The notes under the pieces: generated by a model
Databases searched by the model: none
What the model saw: only the letters and a program-made list of their open reading frames with translations
Told to the model about the DNA's origin: nothing
Program-made: the position numbers and the translations under genes
Assembly (NCBI GenBank): GCA_900545335.1
Contig: UQYP01000005.1
Coordinates: forward strand, 68,369-132,368
DNA length: 64,000 bases
Direction of reading: 5' to 3'
DNA from: an uncultured Sutterella sp.
Lineage (GTDB): Bacteria > Pseudomonadota > Gammaproteobacteria > Burkholderiales > Burkholderiaceae_F
Shown: positions 35,549 through 44,666 of the stretch, piece after piece
Numbering within the stretch: the first letter of the stretch is position 1
How the letters are laid out: the number at the start of each line of letters is the position of its first letter

Positions 35549-36193
35549 ATGGATATTTTGCAATTAATGCGTACGCGCTACACCACAAAGCACTACGATC
35601 CGACGCGCCGAGTGAGCGACGAAGATATGCAGACGCTTTTGGAAGTGCTGCGCCTTTCACCTTCCTCGACCAATATTCAGCCGTGGAAGTTCTACGTCAT
35701 TGACACGCCCGAGATGAAAGAAAAAATCATGCCGGCTGTCAAAGACTTCAATATTGAACGGATGCAGGCGCCGCAATTTATTTTCTTTACGGTGCCGACG
35801 AAATTGACTGACGAATACTTTGAAGAGCTCTACAGGCAGGAAGAAGCCGACGGCCGATATCTGGGTTGGACGAGCCCTGAGCGGCCCGACGCGATCCGCA
35901 TGACCTATTCACGCAAATTTGATGATGACCCGGAAGGTCTTCTGCGTTACGCCAGTAATCAAGCCTTTATTGCTTTGGGCTGCGTAACGGTTGCGGCCGC
36001 TTCGCTCGGAGTCGACTCAACGATTCTGGGCGGGCTTGATTTTGAGCTTCTTGACCGGATTTGCGGCTTTAAAGAAAAAGGCGAACGCTCGGTCGTAGGA
36101 ATTGCTTTGGGATACCGGGCAGAAAATGACTCCAATGCGAAGCGCCCGAAATCGCGTCTGCCCAAAGAGCGCGTCATTGAATTTCTGCACTAG
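35549..36193 (+). CDS. NfsB-like NAD(P)H nitroreductase
   Basis: Encodes 214 aa from the ATG at 35549; a frame extends upstream to 35456 but lies inside the Smr gene. FMN-dependent nitroreductase fold: MDILQLMRTRYTTKHYDPTR with the FMN phosphate-binding basic residues, LSPSSTNIQPWKFYVID near residue 38-55, QEEADGRYL near 105, LGVDSTILGG near 155, and the C-terminal RPKSRLPKERV that closes the FMN site. Resembles E. coli NfsB, which reduces nitroaromatics and quinones with two electrons. Such enzymes can activate nitroimidazole and nitrofuran drugs. AGGAG lies 10-14 bases before the ATG. Confidence 0.88.
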   Translation: MDILQLMRTRYTTKHYDPTRRVSDEDMQTLLEVLRLSPSSTNIQPWKFYVIDTPEMKEKIMPAVKDFNIERMQAPQFIFFTVPTKLTDEYFEELYRQEEADGRYLGWTSPERPDAIRMTYSRKFDDDPEGLLRYASNQAFIALGCVTVAAASLGVDSTILGGLDFELLDRICGFKEKGERSVVGIALGYRAENDSNAKRPKSRLPKERVIEFLH

Positions 36194-36203
36194 TTGTGCT
36201 TAG

Positions 36204-36226
36204 GCCGGATGTTTGAAGCATCCGGC
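36204..36226. terminator. Convergent terminator, nitroreductase / carbonic anhydrase
   Basis: GCCGGATG at 36204-36211 pairs with CATCCGGC at 36219-36226 (8 bp, 7-nt loop), followed by TCTTTGT on the plus strand. Confidence 0.75.
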
Positions 36227-36238
36227 TCTTTGTCTGCA

Positions 36239-36880
36239 CTAATCTGTGAGTTTTGAGGTTTCTTCAAAATCCTCCAGTTCGCTGTTCCAAACGTTAAGCG
36301 TGCCCTTTCTCATGTCGTAATAAAGCGCATGCAAGGCTAGGCTGCCCGACTGTACCGCCTCTTCAATCCAAGGGTAGGAGAGCAGATTTTCAAGTGAGAG
36401 CAGCACGGCCCCCTCTTCACATAACCGAGATTTTTCCGCATCCGAAAGGTTTTCGTTTTCGGCGTCGATTTTGTGCACAGCAGGACACGCAAGCGACACC
36501 CACCGATTGATGTAGCGCTCGCTACGGATAGCATGAGGATTTAAAAGCCCGGCAATGCCGCCGCAGTTTGAGTGCCCCATGACCACAATATTTTTAACGC
36601 TCAGGTGCTTGACACCATACTCCACTGCGGCCATCACAGCATCATATTCGCCAGCTTTTTCTGGCGGCGGCACAATCGCCGCCACGCTTCGCACGACAAA
36701 AAGCTCACCGGGCTTACAGCGCAGAATAATGGCCGGATCGGTTCTCGAGTCACAGCAGGCAATGACCAAAGTCTTCGGGCTTTGTGAATGGGCGAGCGAC
36801 TCAAAGAACTCTTTTTCCTTCAGAAAATAGTTCGCCCGAAAATGATGAAAGCCACCGATTAAATCGTGAAAGTTCTGCAT
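36239..36880 (-). CDS. can: Beta-class carbonic anhydrase
   Basis: Encodes 213 aa, normal for Can. Hydrates CO2 to bicarbonate. Zinc ligands and catalytic dyad are visible: Cys42, Asp44 and Arg46 in ACCDSRTDP, His103 and Cys106 in MGHSNCGGI. GELFVVRSVAAIVPP and YGVKHLSVKNIVV are also typical. It follows the Nim-like flavoprotein gene by six bases and is the last gene of the uvrB-led minus-strand run. A housekeeping role in bicarbonate supply for biosynthesis is likely. Confidence 0.95.
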   Translation of the reverse strand: MQNFHDLIGGFHHFRANYFLKEKEFFESLAHSQSPKTLVIACCDSRTDPAIILRCKPGELFVVRSVAAIVPPPEKAGEYDAVMAAVEYGVKHLSVKNIVVMGHSNCGGIAGLLNPHAIRSERYINRWVSLACPAVHKIDAENENLSDAEKSRLCEEGAVLLSLENLLSYPWIEEAVQSGSLALHALYYDMRKGTLNVWNSELEDFEETSKLTD

Positions 36881-36886
36881 GACCGA

Positions 36887-37414
36887 TTACTTTCTGAAAG
36901 CCATTTCCTGACGGGTTTTAGCAGACAATTCATGCACTTTGAGCGCCCAGAAAGCCATGTGATCGAGCACTTCTTCGGGGTATGTCCAGGAAAATTCCCC
37001 GTTATCACCCATATAGTGGTGCATGATGGCGTCCATAGCCTTGACGCGATCTTCGCCTTTTAAGCGTTCGATGACACCGCGCCCCACAACAGAAAAATAA
37101 TTTTGTCCGGAGCGGCAGGCAGGATTGTCTTCAATAATCGTTGCAGCGGGTTCAGCCACACAAAAACTCACATGCGGATTTTTTTCATAAAGCTCAACTT
37201 TATGGCCTTCTGCTGCACCGTGAAAATAAAAAATCAGTCCGTCGTCATTGACTTCATAGCCGTAGCTTAACGGAACAATATAAGGGAACGGCTCATCGTG
37301 AATGGCAAGCGTCACCATCTTGCAGCGATGCAAAAAGGCCTTAATGATGGTCGGATCATCCACTGCACGATCCTGACGACGCATTTCCGTATGAATAGTC
37401 GTTGTAATGCTCAT
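36887..37414 (-). CDS. Pyridoxamine-phosphate-oxidase-like flavoprotein, NimA-like
   Basis: Encodes about 175 aa; the ATG at 37414 has AGGGGA four to five bases upstream and is preferred to 37426. A split-barrel flavin-binding protein: MRRQDRAVDDPTIIKAFLHRCKMVTLAIHDEPFPYIVPLSYGYE in outline (first strands), IFYFHGAAEGHKVELYEKNPHVSFCV around residues 68-95, and the C-terminal ALKVHELSAKTR. The family contains Nim 5-nitroimidazole reductases and many uncharacterised heme- or flavin-binding members, so drug resistance is not implied by sequence alone. Neighbours: Vat-like acetyltransferase upstream, carbonic anhydrase downstream. Confidence 0.82.
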   Translation of the reverse strand: MSITTTIHTEMRRQDRAVDDPTIIKAFLHRCKMVTLAIHDEPFPYIVPLSYGYEVNDDGLIFYFHGAAEGHKVELYEKNPHVSFCVAEPAATIIEDNPACRSGQNYFSVVGRGVIERLKGEDRVKAMDAIMHHYMGDNGEFSWTYPEEVLDHMAFWALKVHELSAKTRQEMAFRK

Positions 37415-37453
37415 TTTTCCCCTCATTAAACAATTGAAATTGATTGGATCAGT

Positions 37454-38131
37454 TTACGCTTTCATGTTGCCGACTGCATTGAGTTTTTCTTCCAGAAATA
37501 CCTTAGCTCGGTTAATATCAGACATGGTCAGCACCGGCAAAAATTCCGTAATATCCTCAATAGGCCAATTCCACCACTGTACTTTTTCCAAAAGCGCAAT
37601 GATGTCATCGTCAAAACGCTTTTTAACCACTCGGGCCGGATTGCCGACTGCCACGCAATAGGCCGGAACGTCTTTGGCAACAACAGCATATGCCCCGATA
37701 ATAGCTCCGTCTCCGATTTTCACACCGGGCAGAATCTTGGCTTCCCGTCCGATCCAGACATCGTTGCCGATCACGATATCGCCTTTTTGAGGCAGCTCTT
37801 CAATGTGCGGTGTTGTCTGCTCGCGCCAGATTCCACCCATGACATTAAACGGATAGGTACTCAAGCTATTCATTCGGTGATTAGCCGCTCCCATCATGAA
37901 TTGCACACCTTGAGCAATGGAGCAGAATTTCCCGATGATGAGCTTATCCGGAAAATATTCCGGATAGTTAAAGAGCACGCAGCGCTTCTCAAACTGCGTC
38001 GGATCCTCGGCATCGTCGTAGTAGCTGTAGTCACCCACCTCGATATTCGGTGCTTTCACCACATTTTTAATGTAGACCGTTGTTGCGTATTCGTTGGCAA
38101 AAATCTGACTGCAATCAGGAATCTGACTCAT
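37454..38131 (-). CDS. Xenobiotic acetyltransferase, Vat/CatB-type hexapeptide protein
   Basis: Encodes 225 aa. Left-handed beta-helix acetyltransferase: hexapeptide repeats in LIIGKFCSIAQGVQFMMG, IVIGNDVWIGREAKILPGVKIGDGAIIGAYAVVAKDV; active-site His in GAANHRM near residue 82. Closely follows the pattern of streptogramin A acetyltransferases (IEVGDYSYYDD, the STYPFNV segment, WWNWPIEDI), as I recall VatD, and less so chloramphenicol CatB. Chromosomal relatives of this group are common and often of unknown substrate. Lies 11 bases after uvrB, so co-transcribed. Codon use is not visibly different from its neighbours. Confidence 0.85.
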   Translation of the reverse strand: MSQIPDCSQIFANEYATTVYIKNVVKAPNIEVGDYSYYDDAEDPTQFEKRCVLFNYPEYFPDKLIIGKFCSIAQGVQFMMGAANHRMNSLSTYPFNVMGGIWREQTTPHIEELPQKGDIVIGNDVWIGREAKILPGVKIGDGAIIGAYAVVAKDVPAYCVAVGNPARVVKKRFDDDIIALLEKVQWWNWPIEDITEFLPVLTMSDINRAKVFLEEKLNAVGNMKA

Positions 38132-38142
38132 AGTACCTCCAT

Positions 38143-40173
38143 CTATGTCTCTGAGGGATTGGCCGCTCCCAATACTCGGGCCTTGAGCTCCGCCAATTGA
38201 TCTCGAACGCTTGCTGCTTTTTCAAAATCAAGATTTTTCGCGTACTCAAACATCTGCTTTTCAAGCTTTTTAATTTGAGCCGAGAGTTCTTTTTCGGTCA
38301 TTGAGCCCACATTTTCGGCAATATCTTCGCGGCTTGCAGCATCCGGCCGATAAACTCCGTCAATAATGTCGCGAACTTCTTTTTTCACGCTCTTGGGCGT
38401 AATGCCGTACGCTTCGTTATAGGCTTTTTGTTTAGCCCGGCGACGTTCAGTTTCTCCGATTGCCCGCTTCATGGAATCGGTCATTTTATCGGCGTACAAA
38501 ATTGCAGTGCCTGCAACGTTTCTGGCTGCACGCCCGATCGTTTGAATAAGTGAGCGCTCACTTCTTAAAAAGCCTTCTTTATCGGCATCCAAAATAGCCA
38601 CAAGAGAGACTTCCGGAATATCAAGACCTTCGCGCAAAAGGTTAATCCCCACGAGCACATCAAAGACGCCGGCTCGAAGATCGCGAATGATTTCAACACG
38701 CTCCACCGTATCAATGTCGGAGTGAAGATAGCGTACTTTCACGCCATTATCATTTAAAAAGTCCGTGAGGTCTTCTGCCATGCGTTTGGTAAGCGTTGTC
38801 ACCAAAACGCGCTCGCCTTTTTTCACCCGATCATTAATCTCTGACAATACATCATCGACTTGAGTCGCTGCGGGTCTGACAATGACCTCGGGGTCTACGA
38901 GGCCCGTGGGACGCACCACCTGCTCGACCACTTGAGACGAGTGCTCCAATTCATAATCAGCGGGCGTTGCCGAGACAAAAATGCTGCGCCGCATTTTGTG
39001 CTCAAACTCATCGAATCTGAGCGGACGGTTATCCAGAGCCGAAGGCAGACGAAAGCCGTAGAGCACCAATGTTTCTTTTCTTGAGCGGTCGCCCCGGTAC
39101 ATGCCGCCCAGCTGACCCATCATGACATGAGACTCGTCGAAAAACATCAGGCAGTCTGAGGGCAGGTAGTCAATTAAGCAGGGAGGGGCCACTCCGGGCG
39201 CAAGCCCCGTTAAGTGTCTGGAATAGTTTTCAATACCCTTGCAGAAACCCACCTGATCGAGCATTTCCAAATCAAATAAGGTGCGCTGTTCAAGTCTTTG
39301 GGCTTCAACGAGCTTACCCTCATCCAAAAAGAATTTTTTACGCTCCCGAAGTTCCTCTTTGATCGTTTCGATTGCACGCAGGATTTCATCTCGAGGCGTC
39401 ACATAGTGGCTTGCCGGATAAATGACAAAGCGGGTAACTTTTTGCACCACTTTGCCGGTCAAGGGATCAAAAAGTGCTATGGATTCGAGTTCATCATCAA
39501 AAAGCTCAAACCGAACAGCCGTTTCGGCATGTTCGGCAGGAAAGACGTCAATCGTATCGCCTCTCACACGAAACGTTCCGCGGGCAAAATCCATCTCCGA
39601 GCGCTTGTACTGCATGCGCACAAGCTGACTGATAAAGTCCGAGCGACTCTTTAAATCCCCCGTGCGCATAATGAGGCGCATCTGCGTGTAGCTTTCAGGC
39701 TTACCGATACCGTAAATAGCCGACACCGTCGCCACAATAATCGTGTCTCTGCGCTCCAAAATACTTTTGGTTGCAGCCAGTCGCATCTGCTCGATGTGCT
39801 CATTGATCGCCGAATCTTTTTCAATAAAAAGGTCTCGGCTCGGCACGTAGGCCTCCGGCTGATAGTAGTCGTAATAAGAGACGAAATACTCCACGGCATT
39901 ATTGGGGAAAAACTCCCGCATCTCGGAGTAAAGCTGAGCGGCAAGCGTTTTGTTGGGCGCCATGATCAGTGCCGGTACGCCCTGGCGCGCAATGACGTTG
40001 GCCATGGTAAAGGTCTTACCGGAACCGGTTACGCCCAAAAGCGTCTGAAAGGCCAAACCGCTCTCCAAGCCTTCATTGAGCTCTTCAATTGCCTGGGGCT
40101 GATCGCCTGAAGGCTCATAAGGTGCATGAAGCTCAAAGGGAGAATGTGGAAAAGTTTTAACGATATCACTCAC
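38143..40173 (-). CDS. uvrB: Excinuclease ABC subunit B
   Basis: Encodes 676 aa, normal for UvrB, the damage-verifying helicase-like subunit of nucleotide excision repair. Walker A in LLGVTGSGKTFTMANVI near residue 38-50, the beta-hairpin YYDYYQPEAYVPSRDLFIEKDSAINEHIEQMR near 93-125, DESHVMMGQ near 340, helicase motifs VTTLTKRMAEDLTDFL and GINLLREGLDIPEVSLVAILDADKEGFLRSERSLIQTIGRAARN, and a C-terminal UVR motif (LEKQMFEYAKNLDFEKAASVRDQL). First gene of a minus-strand run with the acetyltransferase, Nim-like and carbonic anhydrase genes. Confidence 0.98.
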   Translation of the reverse strand: MSDIVKTFPHSPFELHAPYEPSGDQPQAIEELNEGLESGLAFQTLLGVTGSGKTFTMANVIARQGVPALIMAPNKTLAAQLYSEMREFFPNNAVEYFVSYYDYYQPEAYVPSRDLFIEKDSAINEHIEQMRLAATKSILERRDTIIVATVSAIYGIGKPESYTQMRLIMRTGDLKSRSDFISQLVRMQYKRSEMDFARGTFRVRGDTIDVFPAEHAETAVRFELFDDELESIALFDPLTGKVVQKVTRFVIYPASHYVTPRDEILRAIETIKEELRERKKFFLDEGKLVEAQRLEQRTLFDLEMLDQVGFCKGIENYSRHLTGLAPGVAPPCLIDYLPSDCLMFFDESHVMMGQLGGMYRGDRSRKETLVLYGFRLPSALDNRPLRFDEFEHKMRRSIFVSATPADYELEHSSQVVEQVVRPTGLVDPEVIVRPAATQVDDVLSEINDRVKKGERVLVTTLTKRMAEDLTDFLNDNGVKVRYLHSDIDTVERVEIIRDLRAGVFDVLVGINLLREGLDIPEVSLVAILDADKEGFLRSERSLIQTIGRAARNVAGTAILYADKMTDSMKRAIGETERRRAKQKAYNEAYGITPKSVKKEVRDIIDGVYRPDAASREDIAENVGSMTEKELSAQIKKLEKQMFEYAKNLDFEKAASVRDQLAELKARVLGAANPSET

Positions 40174-40279
40174 AGAGAATTCTCTTAAATCACAAATCTT
40201 GTTTTGACCAGCTAATGATAATGCTGAAAAATGAAAATTCCCGTTAAAATCCGTTCAATGTTTATACGGAATTTTTACT

Positions 40280-40846
40280 ATGGCTCAATACCAAGATAAT
40301 CGAGAAGACGAGTTGGAAGACGAAGAAGGCTGGGATCGTCCCAGTAAATCACAGATTAAGCGTGAACTGCAGGCGCTTCAGGATTTGGGCAAAGAGATGA
40401 CAAAATTGGGCGCAGAAACGCTCAATAAGATTCCCCTGCCCGAAGACGTCCGTGAAGCCATTGACGAATACGCCAAAATGAAGTCTTTCGGCGCCCAAAG
40501 ACGTCAGCTTCAGCTGATCGGAAAACGCATGAACGGGCTTGATCCCGAAAAGGTGCGCACTGCAATTGATATTGCAACGGGTGAAAGTCGAGCAGCGGTT
40601 GCGGCGCACCACCGCGCTGAACGCCTGCGCGACAAACTCATTGCCGAAGACAGTGCTTTGACAGACTTTATTAAAGAATTCCCTCAAGTGGATGTGCAGG
40701 GTCTCAGGCAGCTCATTCGCGCAGCCAGAAAAGAAGCCCAGACGGGCAAACCGCCTAAGAGCGCCCGTGAACTCTATCGTTTGATTCATCCGATGGTGAG
40801 CCCCTCCGTGACATTGGAAAAAGAGACTGAAGACGAAACAAACTAG
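40280..40846 (+). CDS. darP: Ribosome-associated protein DarP/YjgA (DUF615)
   Basis: Encodes 188 aa. YjgA/DarP promotes final 50S subunit maturation, with a stalk-like helical bundle. Matches the family: EEGWDRPSKSQIKRELQALQDLGKEMTKL at the N-terminus, LPLPE-like IPLPEDVREAIDEYAKMKSFGAQRRQLQLIGKRM near residue 52-85, and KPPKSARELYRLI at the C-terminus. An acidic N-terminal tail precedes the core. Diverges from uvrB (about 106 bases between) and is followed closely by a dehydrogenase gene. Confidence 0.93.
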   Translation: MAQYQDNREDELEDEEGWDRPSKSQIKRELQALQDLGKEMTKLGAETLNKIPLPEDVREAIDEYAKMKSFGAQRRQLQLIGKRMNGLDPEKVRTAIDIATGESRAAVAAHHRAERLRDKLIAEDSALTDFIKEFPQVDVQGLRQLIRAARKEAQTGKPPKSARELYRLIHPMVSPSVTLEKETEDETN

Positions 40847-40856
40847 GATGTCAATT

Positions 40857-41783
40857 ATGCGTATTGTGAGTTTTTTCCCGAAACCCTTACCTCAAAGCAT
40901 CGCAGAGGGTCTTAAAGAGACGGCCCAAATTGTCTACTGGTCCGATCTCAGTGATGAGCAGCGCAAAGACTTATCCGACGTGGAAATTGTGATCAGCAAT
41001 CCTCCTGTGAAAATGGATAAGGCGCTTTTATCCTTTTTCCCCAATCTTAAAATGATTGCCAGTTTGGGCGTGGGTTTCGATAAGTTTGATCTTGAGGAAA
41101 TGAAGCGCCGCGGCATTGTGCTCACAAACGCCCCATCGGCTACAAGCGACGATGTTGCAGACTTTGCCTGGGCGCTTTTAACGGCGCTGTCCCGCCGGAC
41201 GGCTCAGGCCTGGGCTCACGCACGAAAAACCCATCGCACATTTTCAGGTTTTCCGCTCACCGACCGCATAAGCGGCAAACGCCTCGGCGTGGCCGGGCTC
41301 GGCCACATCGGCCGCGAAATTGCCCGCCGGGCCGAAGGCTTTAAGATGCAGATCGGCTACACGAATTTGAGTCCCTGCAATGTTTCTTATCAGCGTTTTG
41401 ATACTCTCAAGGAGCTTGCGGCCTGGTGTGACTATTTAGTCTTAGCAATGCCGGGAGGCGCTGCCACATACCATATCGCCAACGAAGAAATTTTTGAAGC
41501 GCTAGGCCCAAAAGGCTATCTGATCAATATCGGACGAGGTGAACTCATTGATACAGAAGCACTGATTCGTGCGCTTGAAAATAAAAAAATTGCGGGCGCT
41601 GCAATCGATGTCTTTGAAGGTGAGCCCGCCATTGATGAAAGACTCACCGGGTTTGAGAATCTGCTGATTACTCCGCACATTGCAAGCGGTACCTTTGAAG
41701 CCCGAGAAAGCGCGGGAGCGCAGGCACTAGAGAATATCCGGGCGTTTCTTGCCACAGGCGACGCTCCCAATCGGGTGGTTTAA
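40857..41783 (+). CDS. D-isomer-specific 2-hydroxyacid dehydrogenase
   Basis: Encodes about 308 aa. NAD(P)-dependent reductase of glyoxylate/hydroxypyruvate type. NAD-binding motif GLGHIGREIARRAEGF near residue 148, catalytic Arg in INIGRGELIDTEAL near 225, Glu in DVFEGEPAIDERL near 255, and His in LLITPHIASGT near 275. The ATG at 40857 has AGGA eight bases upstream; another ATG lies three codons earlier at 40848 overlapping that signal. Substrate specificity cannot be read from sequence. Likely co-transcribed with darP. Confidence 0.88.
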   Translation: MRIVSFFPKPLPQSIAEGLKETAQIVYWSDLSDEQRKDLSDVEIVISNPPVKMDKALLSFFPNLKMIASLGVGFDKFDLEEMKRRGIVLTNAPSATSDDVADFAWALLTALSRRTAQAWAHARKTHRTFSGFPLTDRISGKRLGVAGLGHIGREIARRAEGFKMQIGYTNLSPCNVSYQRFDTLKELAAWCDYLVLAMPGGAATYHIANEEIFEALGPKGYLINIGRGELIDTEALIRALENKKIAGAAIDVFEGEPAIDERLTGFENLLITPHIASGTFEARESAGAQALENIRAFLATGDAPNRVV

Positions 41784-41802
41784 TCCTATCTTCACCGCTA
41801 AA

Positions 41803-41828
41803 GGCGCAGACTTTAAGCCGTCTGTGCC
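41803..41828. terminator. Convergent terminator overlapping cecR stop
   Basis: GGCGCAGAC at 41803-41811 pairs with GTCTGTGCC at 41820-41828 (one G-U), followed by TTTTCTTT on the plus strand. It spans the last codons of the minus-strand regulator. Confidence 0.7.
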
Positions 41829-42481
41829 TTTTCTTTGGCGATGTCTTCTCTTCTGGCCTCAAGGCCTGCCATCACCTGTCTGATAACCAATTCCTTCATC
41901 TGTTCGGGATGAGACTCGTAGCCCGGAATAATAATGTTTCTTAATTCCGGAGCAATCAGCATATGAATCAGGACTGCTGACATTGCAGTCATAAAAGCTG
42001 CCCCTACGCGGGGATCTTTATAGTCTTCTATACCCAGGAACTCAGCAAAAAACTGCTGCAGAGCCTTAATACGCAATACACCGATATTGCGGGCCATTGA
42101 AAGAAGATTTTCAGAAGGTGTTGCGGTCACTTCCCTTGCCCAAACACGCATGGGCCAGCCTCTTTTATCATCAATTGTCTTTAAGTGATGGTAGAAAAAA
42201 TACCGCAATGCAGCCTCTGCCGTTTCGTACTGCACCATTTCAATTTCAAGCTCCTGGCTGAAGATCGTATCCGGGATTTTTAAAAGGACCGACTTGTAGA
42301 GCTCGTCGCGCCCGCCGAACCAGTAGTTGACGCTTGCGCAGTTCACACCAGCCATATCGCAGACGTCTTTGGCCGTCACATTGGACCAGCCGCGTTCTGC
42401 AGCCAGGGTTCCTGCCGCCTCAATGAGCGCTTCGCGGGTTTTCTCACCGTCACCTCTTACTCTTGCAGATTCTTTTCTCAT
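41813..42481 (-). CDS. cecR: TetR/AcrR-family repressor, CecR-like
   Basis: Encodes 222 aa. N-terminal helix-turn-helix: TREALIEAAGTLAAERGWSNVTAKDVCDMAGVNCASVNYWFGGRDELYKSVL (in outline), the TetR signature. The C-terminal ligand domain (ALRYFFYHHLKTIDDKRGWPMRVWAREVTATPSENL) resembles E. coli CecR/YbiH. It is the last gene of a ybhG-F-S-R operon, overlapping ybhR by four bases; in E. coli the orthologous regulator controls the same transporter. The AT-rich palindromes upstream of ybhG are the probable operator. Confidence 0.85.
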   Translation of the reverse strand: MRKESARVRGDGEKTREALIEAAGTLAAERGWSNVTAKDVCDMAGVNCASVNYWFGGRDELYKSVLLKIPDTIFSQELEIEMVQYETAEAALRYFFYHHLKTIDDKRGWPMRVWAREVTATPSENLLSMARNIGVLRIKALQQFFAEFLGIEDYKDPRVGAAFMTAMSAVLIHMLIAPELRNIIIPGYESHPEQMKELVIRQVMAGLEARREDIAKEKAQTA

Positions 42482-43575
42482 AGTCGTTTCTTAAAAAAGT
42501 AATATGCCGCAGGCAGCGTCAGTAACGCCATCGCCATTACGGGCCACAGCCCCGGCAACACGGTCCACAAAGAGGCTCCGGCCAGATATATGCGCCTGAC
42601 CGCTGAAAGCGTAAACCTCAACGGATCCGCATAAGTGAGGATCTGAAGCCATTGAGGCATATTTTCAACGGGTGCAAATAGACCTGACAAAAGCACCATC
42701 GGAACCAAAAACACAAAAACAATCAGTAACCCCTGCTGCATGGTCTGGCTGTAGGCCGAAACAGTCAGTCCCAAACCGACCACCGAGAGGATAAAAATGA
42801 GGAGCACAAAATACAGGGCAAACACATTGCCACCCATCGGAATCTCAAACCAATAAAGATCCACGAGGAAAATGAGCGTACTTTGGAAAAAGCCGATGAG
42901 AATCGGAGCCACGGACTTTGCCGCCAAAAGTTCCAGGGTTGTGTAAGGAGAAACCAAAAGCTGCTCAAAGGTCCCCTGTTCTCTTTCCCGGGCAACGGAG
43001 AGCGCAGAAAGAACTACCACCTGCAGCATGGATAGCATCACGATGAGCCCGGGCATGATAAACCACTGCGTAATCACGTTGGGATTAAAAAGAAATCGCA
43101 TTTTCACGGGCTCTTCAAGCCCCGTGATCGAAGCGTTCATCGTCTGAGCAATTTGACTCAGGTAGCCGGCAGCAAGCTGTGCGGTGGTGGAATTTCGCCC
43201 GTCGATCACCACCTGAATCTGAGCGCTTTTCCCCTCTTTGAGGTGCCGTGCAAAATGCGGTTCAATCACCACTGTTAAAAGCGCTTCGCCTTCATCCATA
43301 ACCGATCGGATTTGAGAGACACTTTGAACGGTAGCGATGCGCTCAAAGATTTTATTGTTGTCAATTGCTCGAACAAACTGTGCTGACTCGGCCGATCCTG
43401 ACAAATCGCAAAGCGCATAGGGCACATAATTTAAGTTAAAGCTTGCGATATAACCGAAAAGGAGAATGTAGAGCAGAAGCGGCCCCACCAAAATCATGCG
43501 ACTTGTCTTTTCTTTTAGTGTGGCAAGAAGCTCCTTGCGCACGAGTGCTTTAAACCGAATCATGCGCTTGGTCAT
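42478..43575 (-). CDS. ybhR: ABC-2 exporter permease YbhR-like
   Basis: Encodes about 365 aa. N-terminal helix (KTSRMILVGPLLLYILLFGYI), a large periplasmic domain, then about five membrane segments with the ABC-2 motif around LSVAREREQGTFEQLLVSPYTTLELLAAK near residue 205. Pairs with YbhS as the membrane channel. The ATG at 43575 overlaps the ybhS stop as ATGA and has GAGGG upstream; the frame opens earlier at 43596. In E. coli the system exports drugs and has been linked to cation efflux. Confidence 0.88.
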   Translation of the reverse strand: MTKRMIRFKALVRKELLATLKEKTSRMILVGPLLLYILLFGYIASFNLNYVPYALCDLSGSAESAQFVRAIDNNKIFERIATVQSVSQIRSVMDEGEALLTVVIEPHFARHLKEGKSAQIQVVIDGRNSTTAQLAAGYLSQIAQTMNASITGLEEPVKMRFLFNPNVITQWFIMPGLIVMLSMLQVVVLSALSVAREREQGTFEQLLVSPYTTLELLAAKSVAPILIGFFQSTLIFLVDLYWFEIPMGGNVFALYFVLLIFILSVVGLGLTVSAYSQTMQQGLLIVFVFLVPMVLLSGLFAPVENMPQWLQILTYADPLRFTLSAVRRIYLAGASLWTVLPGLWPVMAMALLTLPAAYYFFKKRL

Positions 43576-44666
43576 TTTCTCACCCTCTTTTCGCATAAGT
43601 GCCGTGCAATCATTAAAAGAACAACCGCAAAGCCCGTCAACACCAAAAGATTTTTCACAACAAGCGCATGCATGCCGCCGGTAAGAAAACCTACTTTCAG
43701 GAGATCAAGAAAATAGACGGGAGGCATCGCATATGCAATCACGTTAGCCCATTGGGGGGCGCTTCTTAAATCAAAAATAAAGCCCGATAAAATCACGGCC
43801 GGCAAAAAACTTGCTAAAAGCGCGATTTGAGAGGATAAAAACTGAGAACGGGTTGCTCCCGATATCACCAAACCGATGCAAAGACTCACCAAAAGGTAAA
43901 GCGCAGAGGACAGTGTGATAAGTCCCAAACCGCCGCGTATGGGAATGTGATAGACCCACACGGCCGCAATCATGCAAAGCATCCAACCGAAAGCCCCCAA
44001 AACAAAGTAAGGAATAATTTTGGATAAAAGCAGCGCCCAGGGAGAAATCGGTGTGGCTAAAAGCGCCTCCATCGTTCCCCGCTCCCACTCTCTGGCAATC
44101 ACAAGCCCCGTTAACATCGTGCCGATCATCGTCAAAATGATCACAATAAGCCCCGGCACCAAATACCAGCGGCTCTCTGCAGACTCGTTAAACCAAATGC
44201 GGGGAATCACCGTTATCCCTTTTGACTGAGTCTGAAGAGAGCCCGCGCCTTGTATGGTCGCGAGAACGGCGTTAGCCACCATCGTCGCCCGAGGCGCATC
44301 AATTCCGTCAACCAGCAGCTGCACTTCGCCTGCATCAGGGCGCTTTTCAAAAACAATCACAGCTTCGGCCTCAAAGCGGTTAAGCGCATTGAAAGCCTCT
44401 TTTCTCGTGGGGAAAACATTGACGATAAAAGAGTCGTTATTAGTCAATGCCTGTGTGTAAAGCGTAGCTTGAGCGCTCGTCTGATCCGCTGCTACAGCCA
44501 GACGGATGTCTTTAACATCAAATGAAATACCGTAGCCGAATAAAATCAAAAGGATGAGCGGCAGGACAACCCCCACCAAAATAGAGCTTTTATCGCGAAT
44601 GATCTGCCGGCTCTCCTTTAAGCTCAGAGCACAGACATGACGCCAAAAATCTGCCGTATGCATCAT
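43572..44666 (-). CDS. ybhS: ABC-2 exporter permease YbhS-like
   Basis: Encodes 364 aa. Same topology as YbhR: N-terminal helix SSILVGVVLPLILLILFGYGISFD, periplasmic domain with NDSFIVNVFPTRKEAFNALNRFEAEAVIVF, then VPGLIVIILTMIGTMLTGLVIAREWERGTMEALLATPISPWALLLSKIIPYF, the conserved coupling-helix region. Overlaps ybhF by four bases at its start and ybhR by four at its end, so stoichiometric translation is likely. Heterodimer partner of YbhR. Confidence 0.88.
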   Translation of the reverse strand: MMHTADFWRHVCALSLKESRQIIRDKSSILVGVVLPLILLILFGYGISFDVKDIRLAVAADQTSAQATLYTQALTNNDSFIVNVFPTRKEAFNALNRFEAEAVIVFEKRPDAGEVQLLVDGIDAPRATMVANAVLATIQGAGSLQTQSKGITVIPRIWFNESAESRWYLVPGLIVIILTMIGTMLTGLVIAREWERGTMEALLATPISPWALLLSKIIPYFVLGAFGWMLCMIAAVWVYHIPIRGGLGLITLSSALYLLVSLCIGLVISGATRSQFLSSQIALLASFLPAVILSGFIFDLRSAPQWANVIAYAMPPVYFLDLLKVGFLTGGMHALVVKNLLVLTGFAVVLLMIARHLCEKRVRK

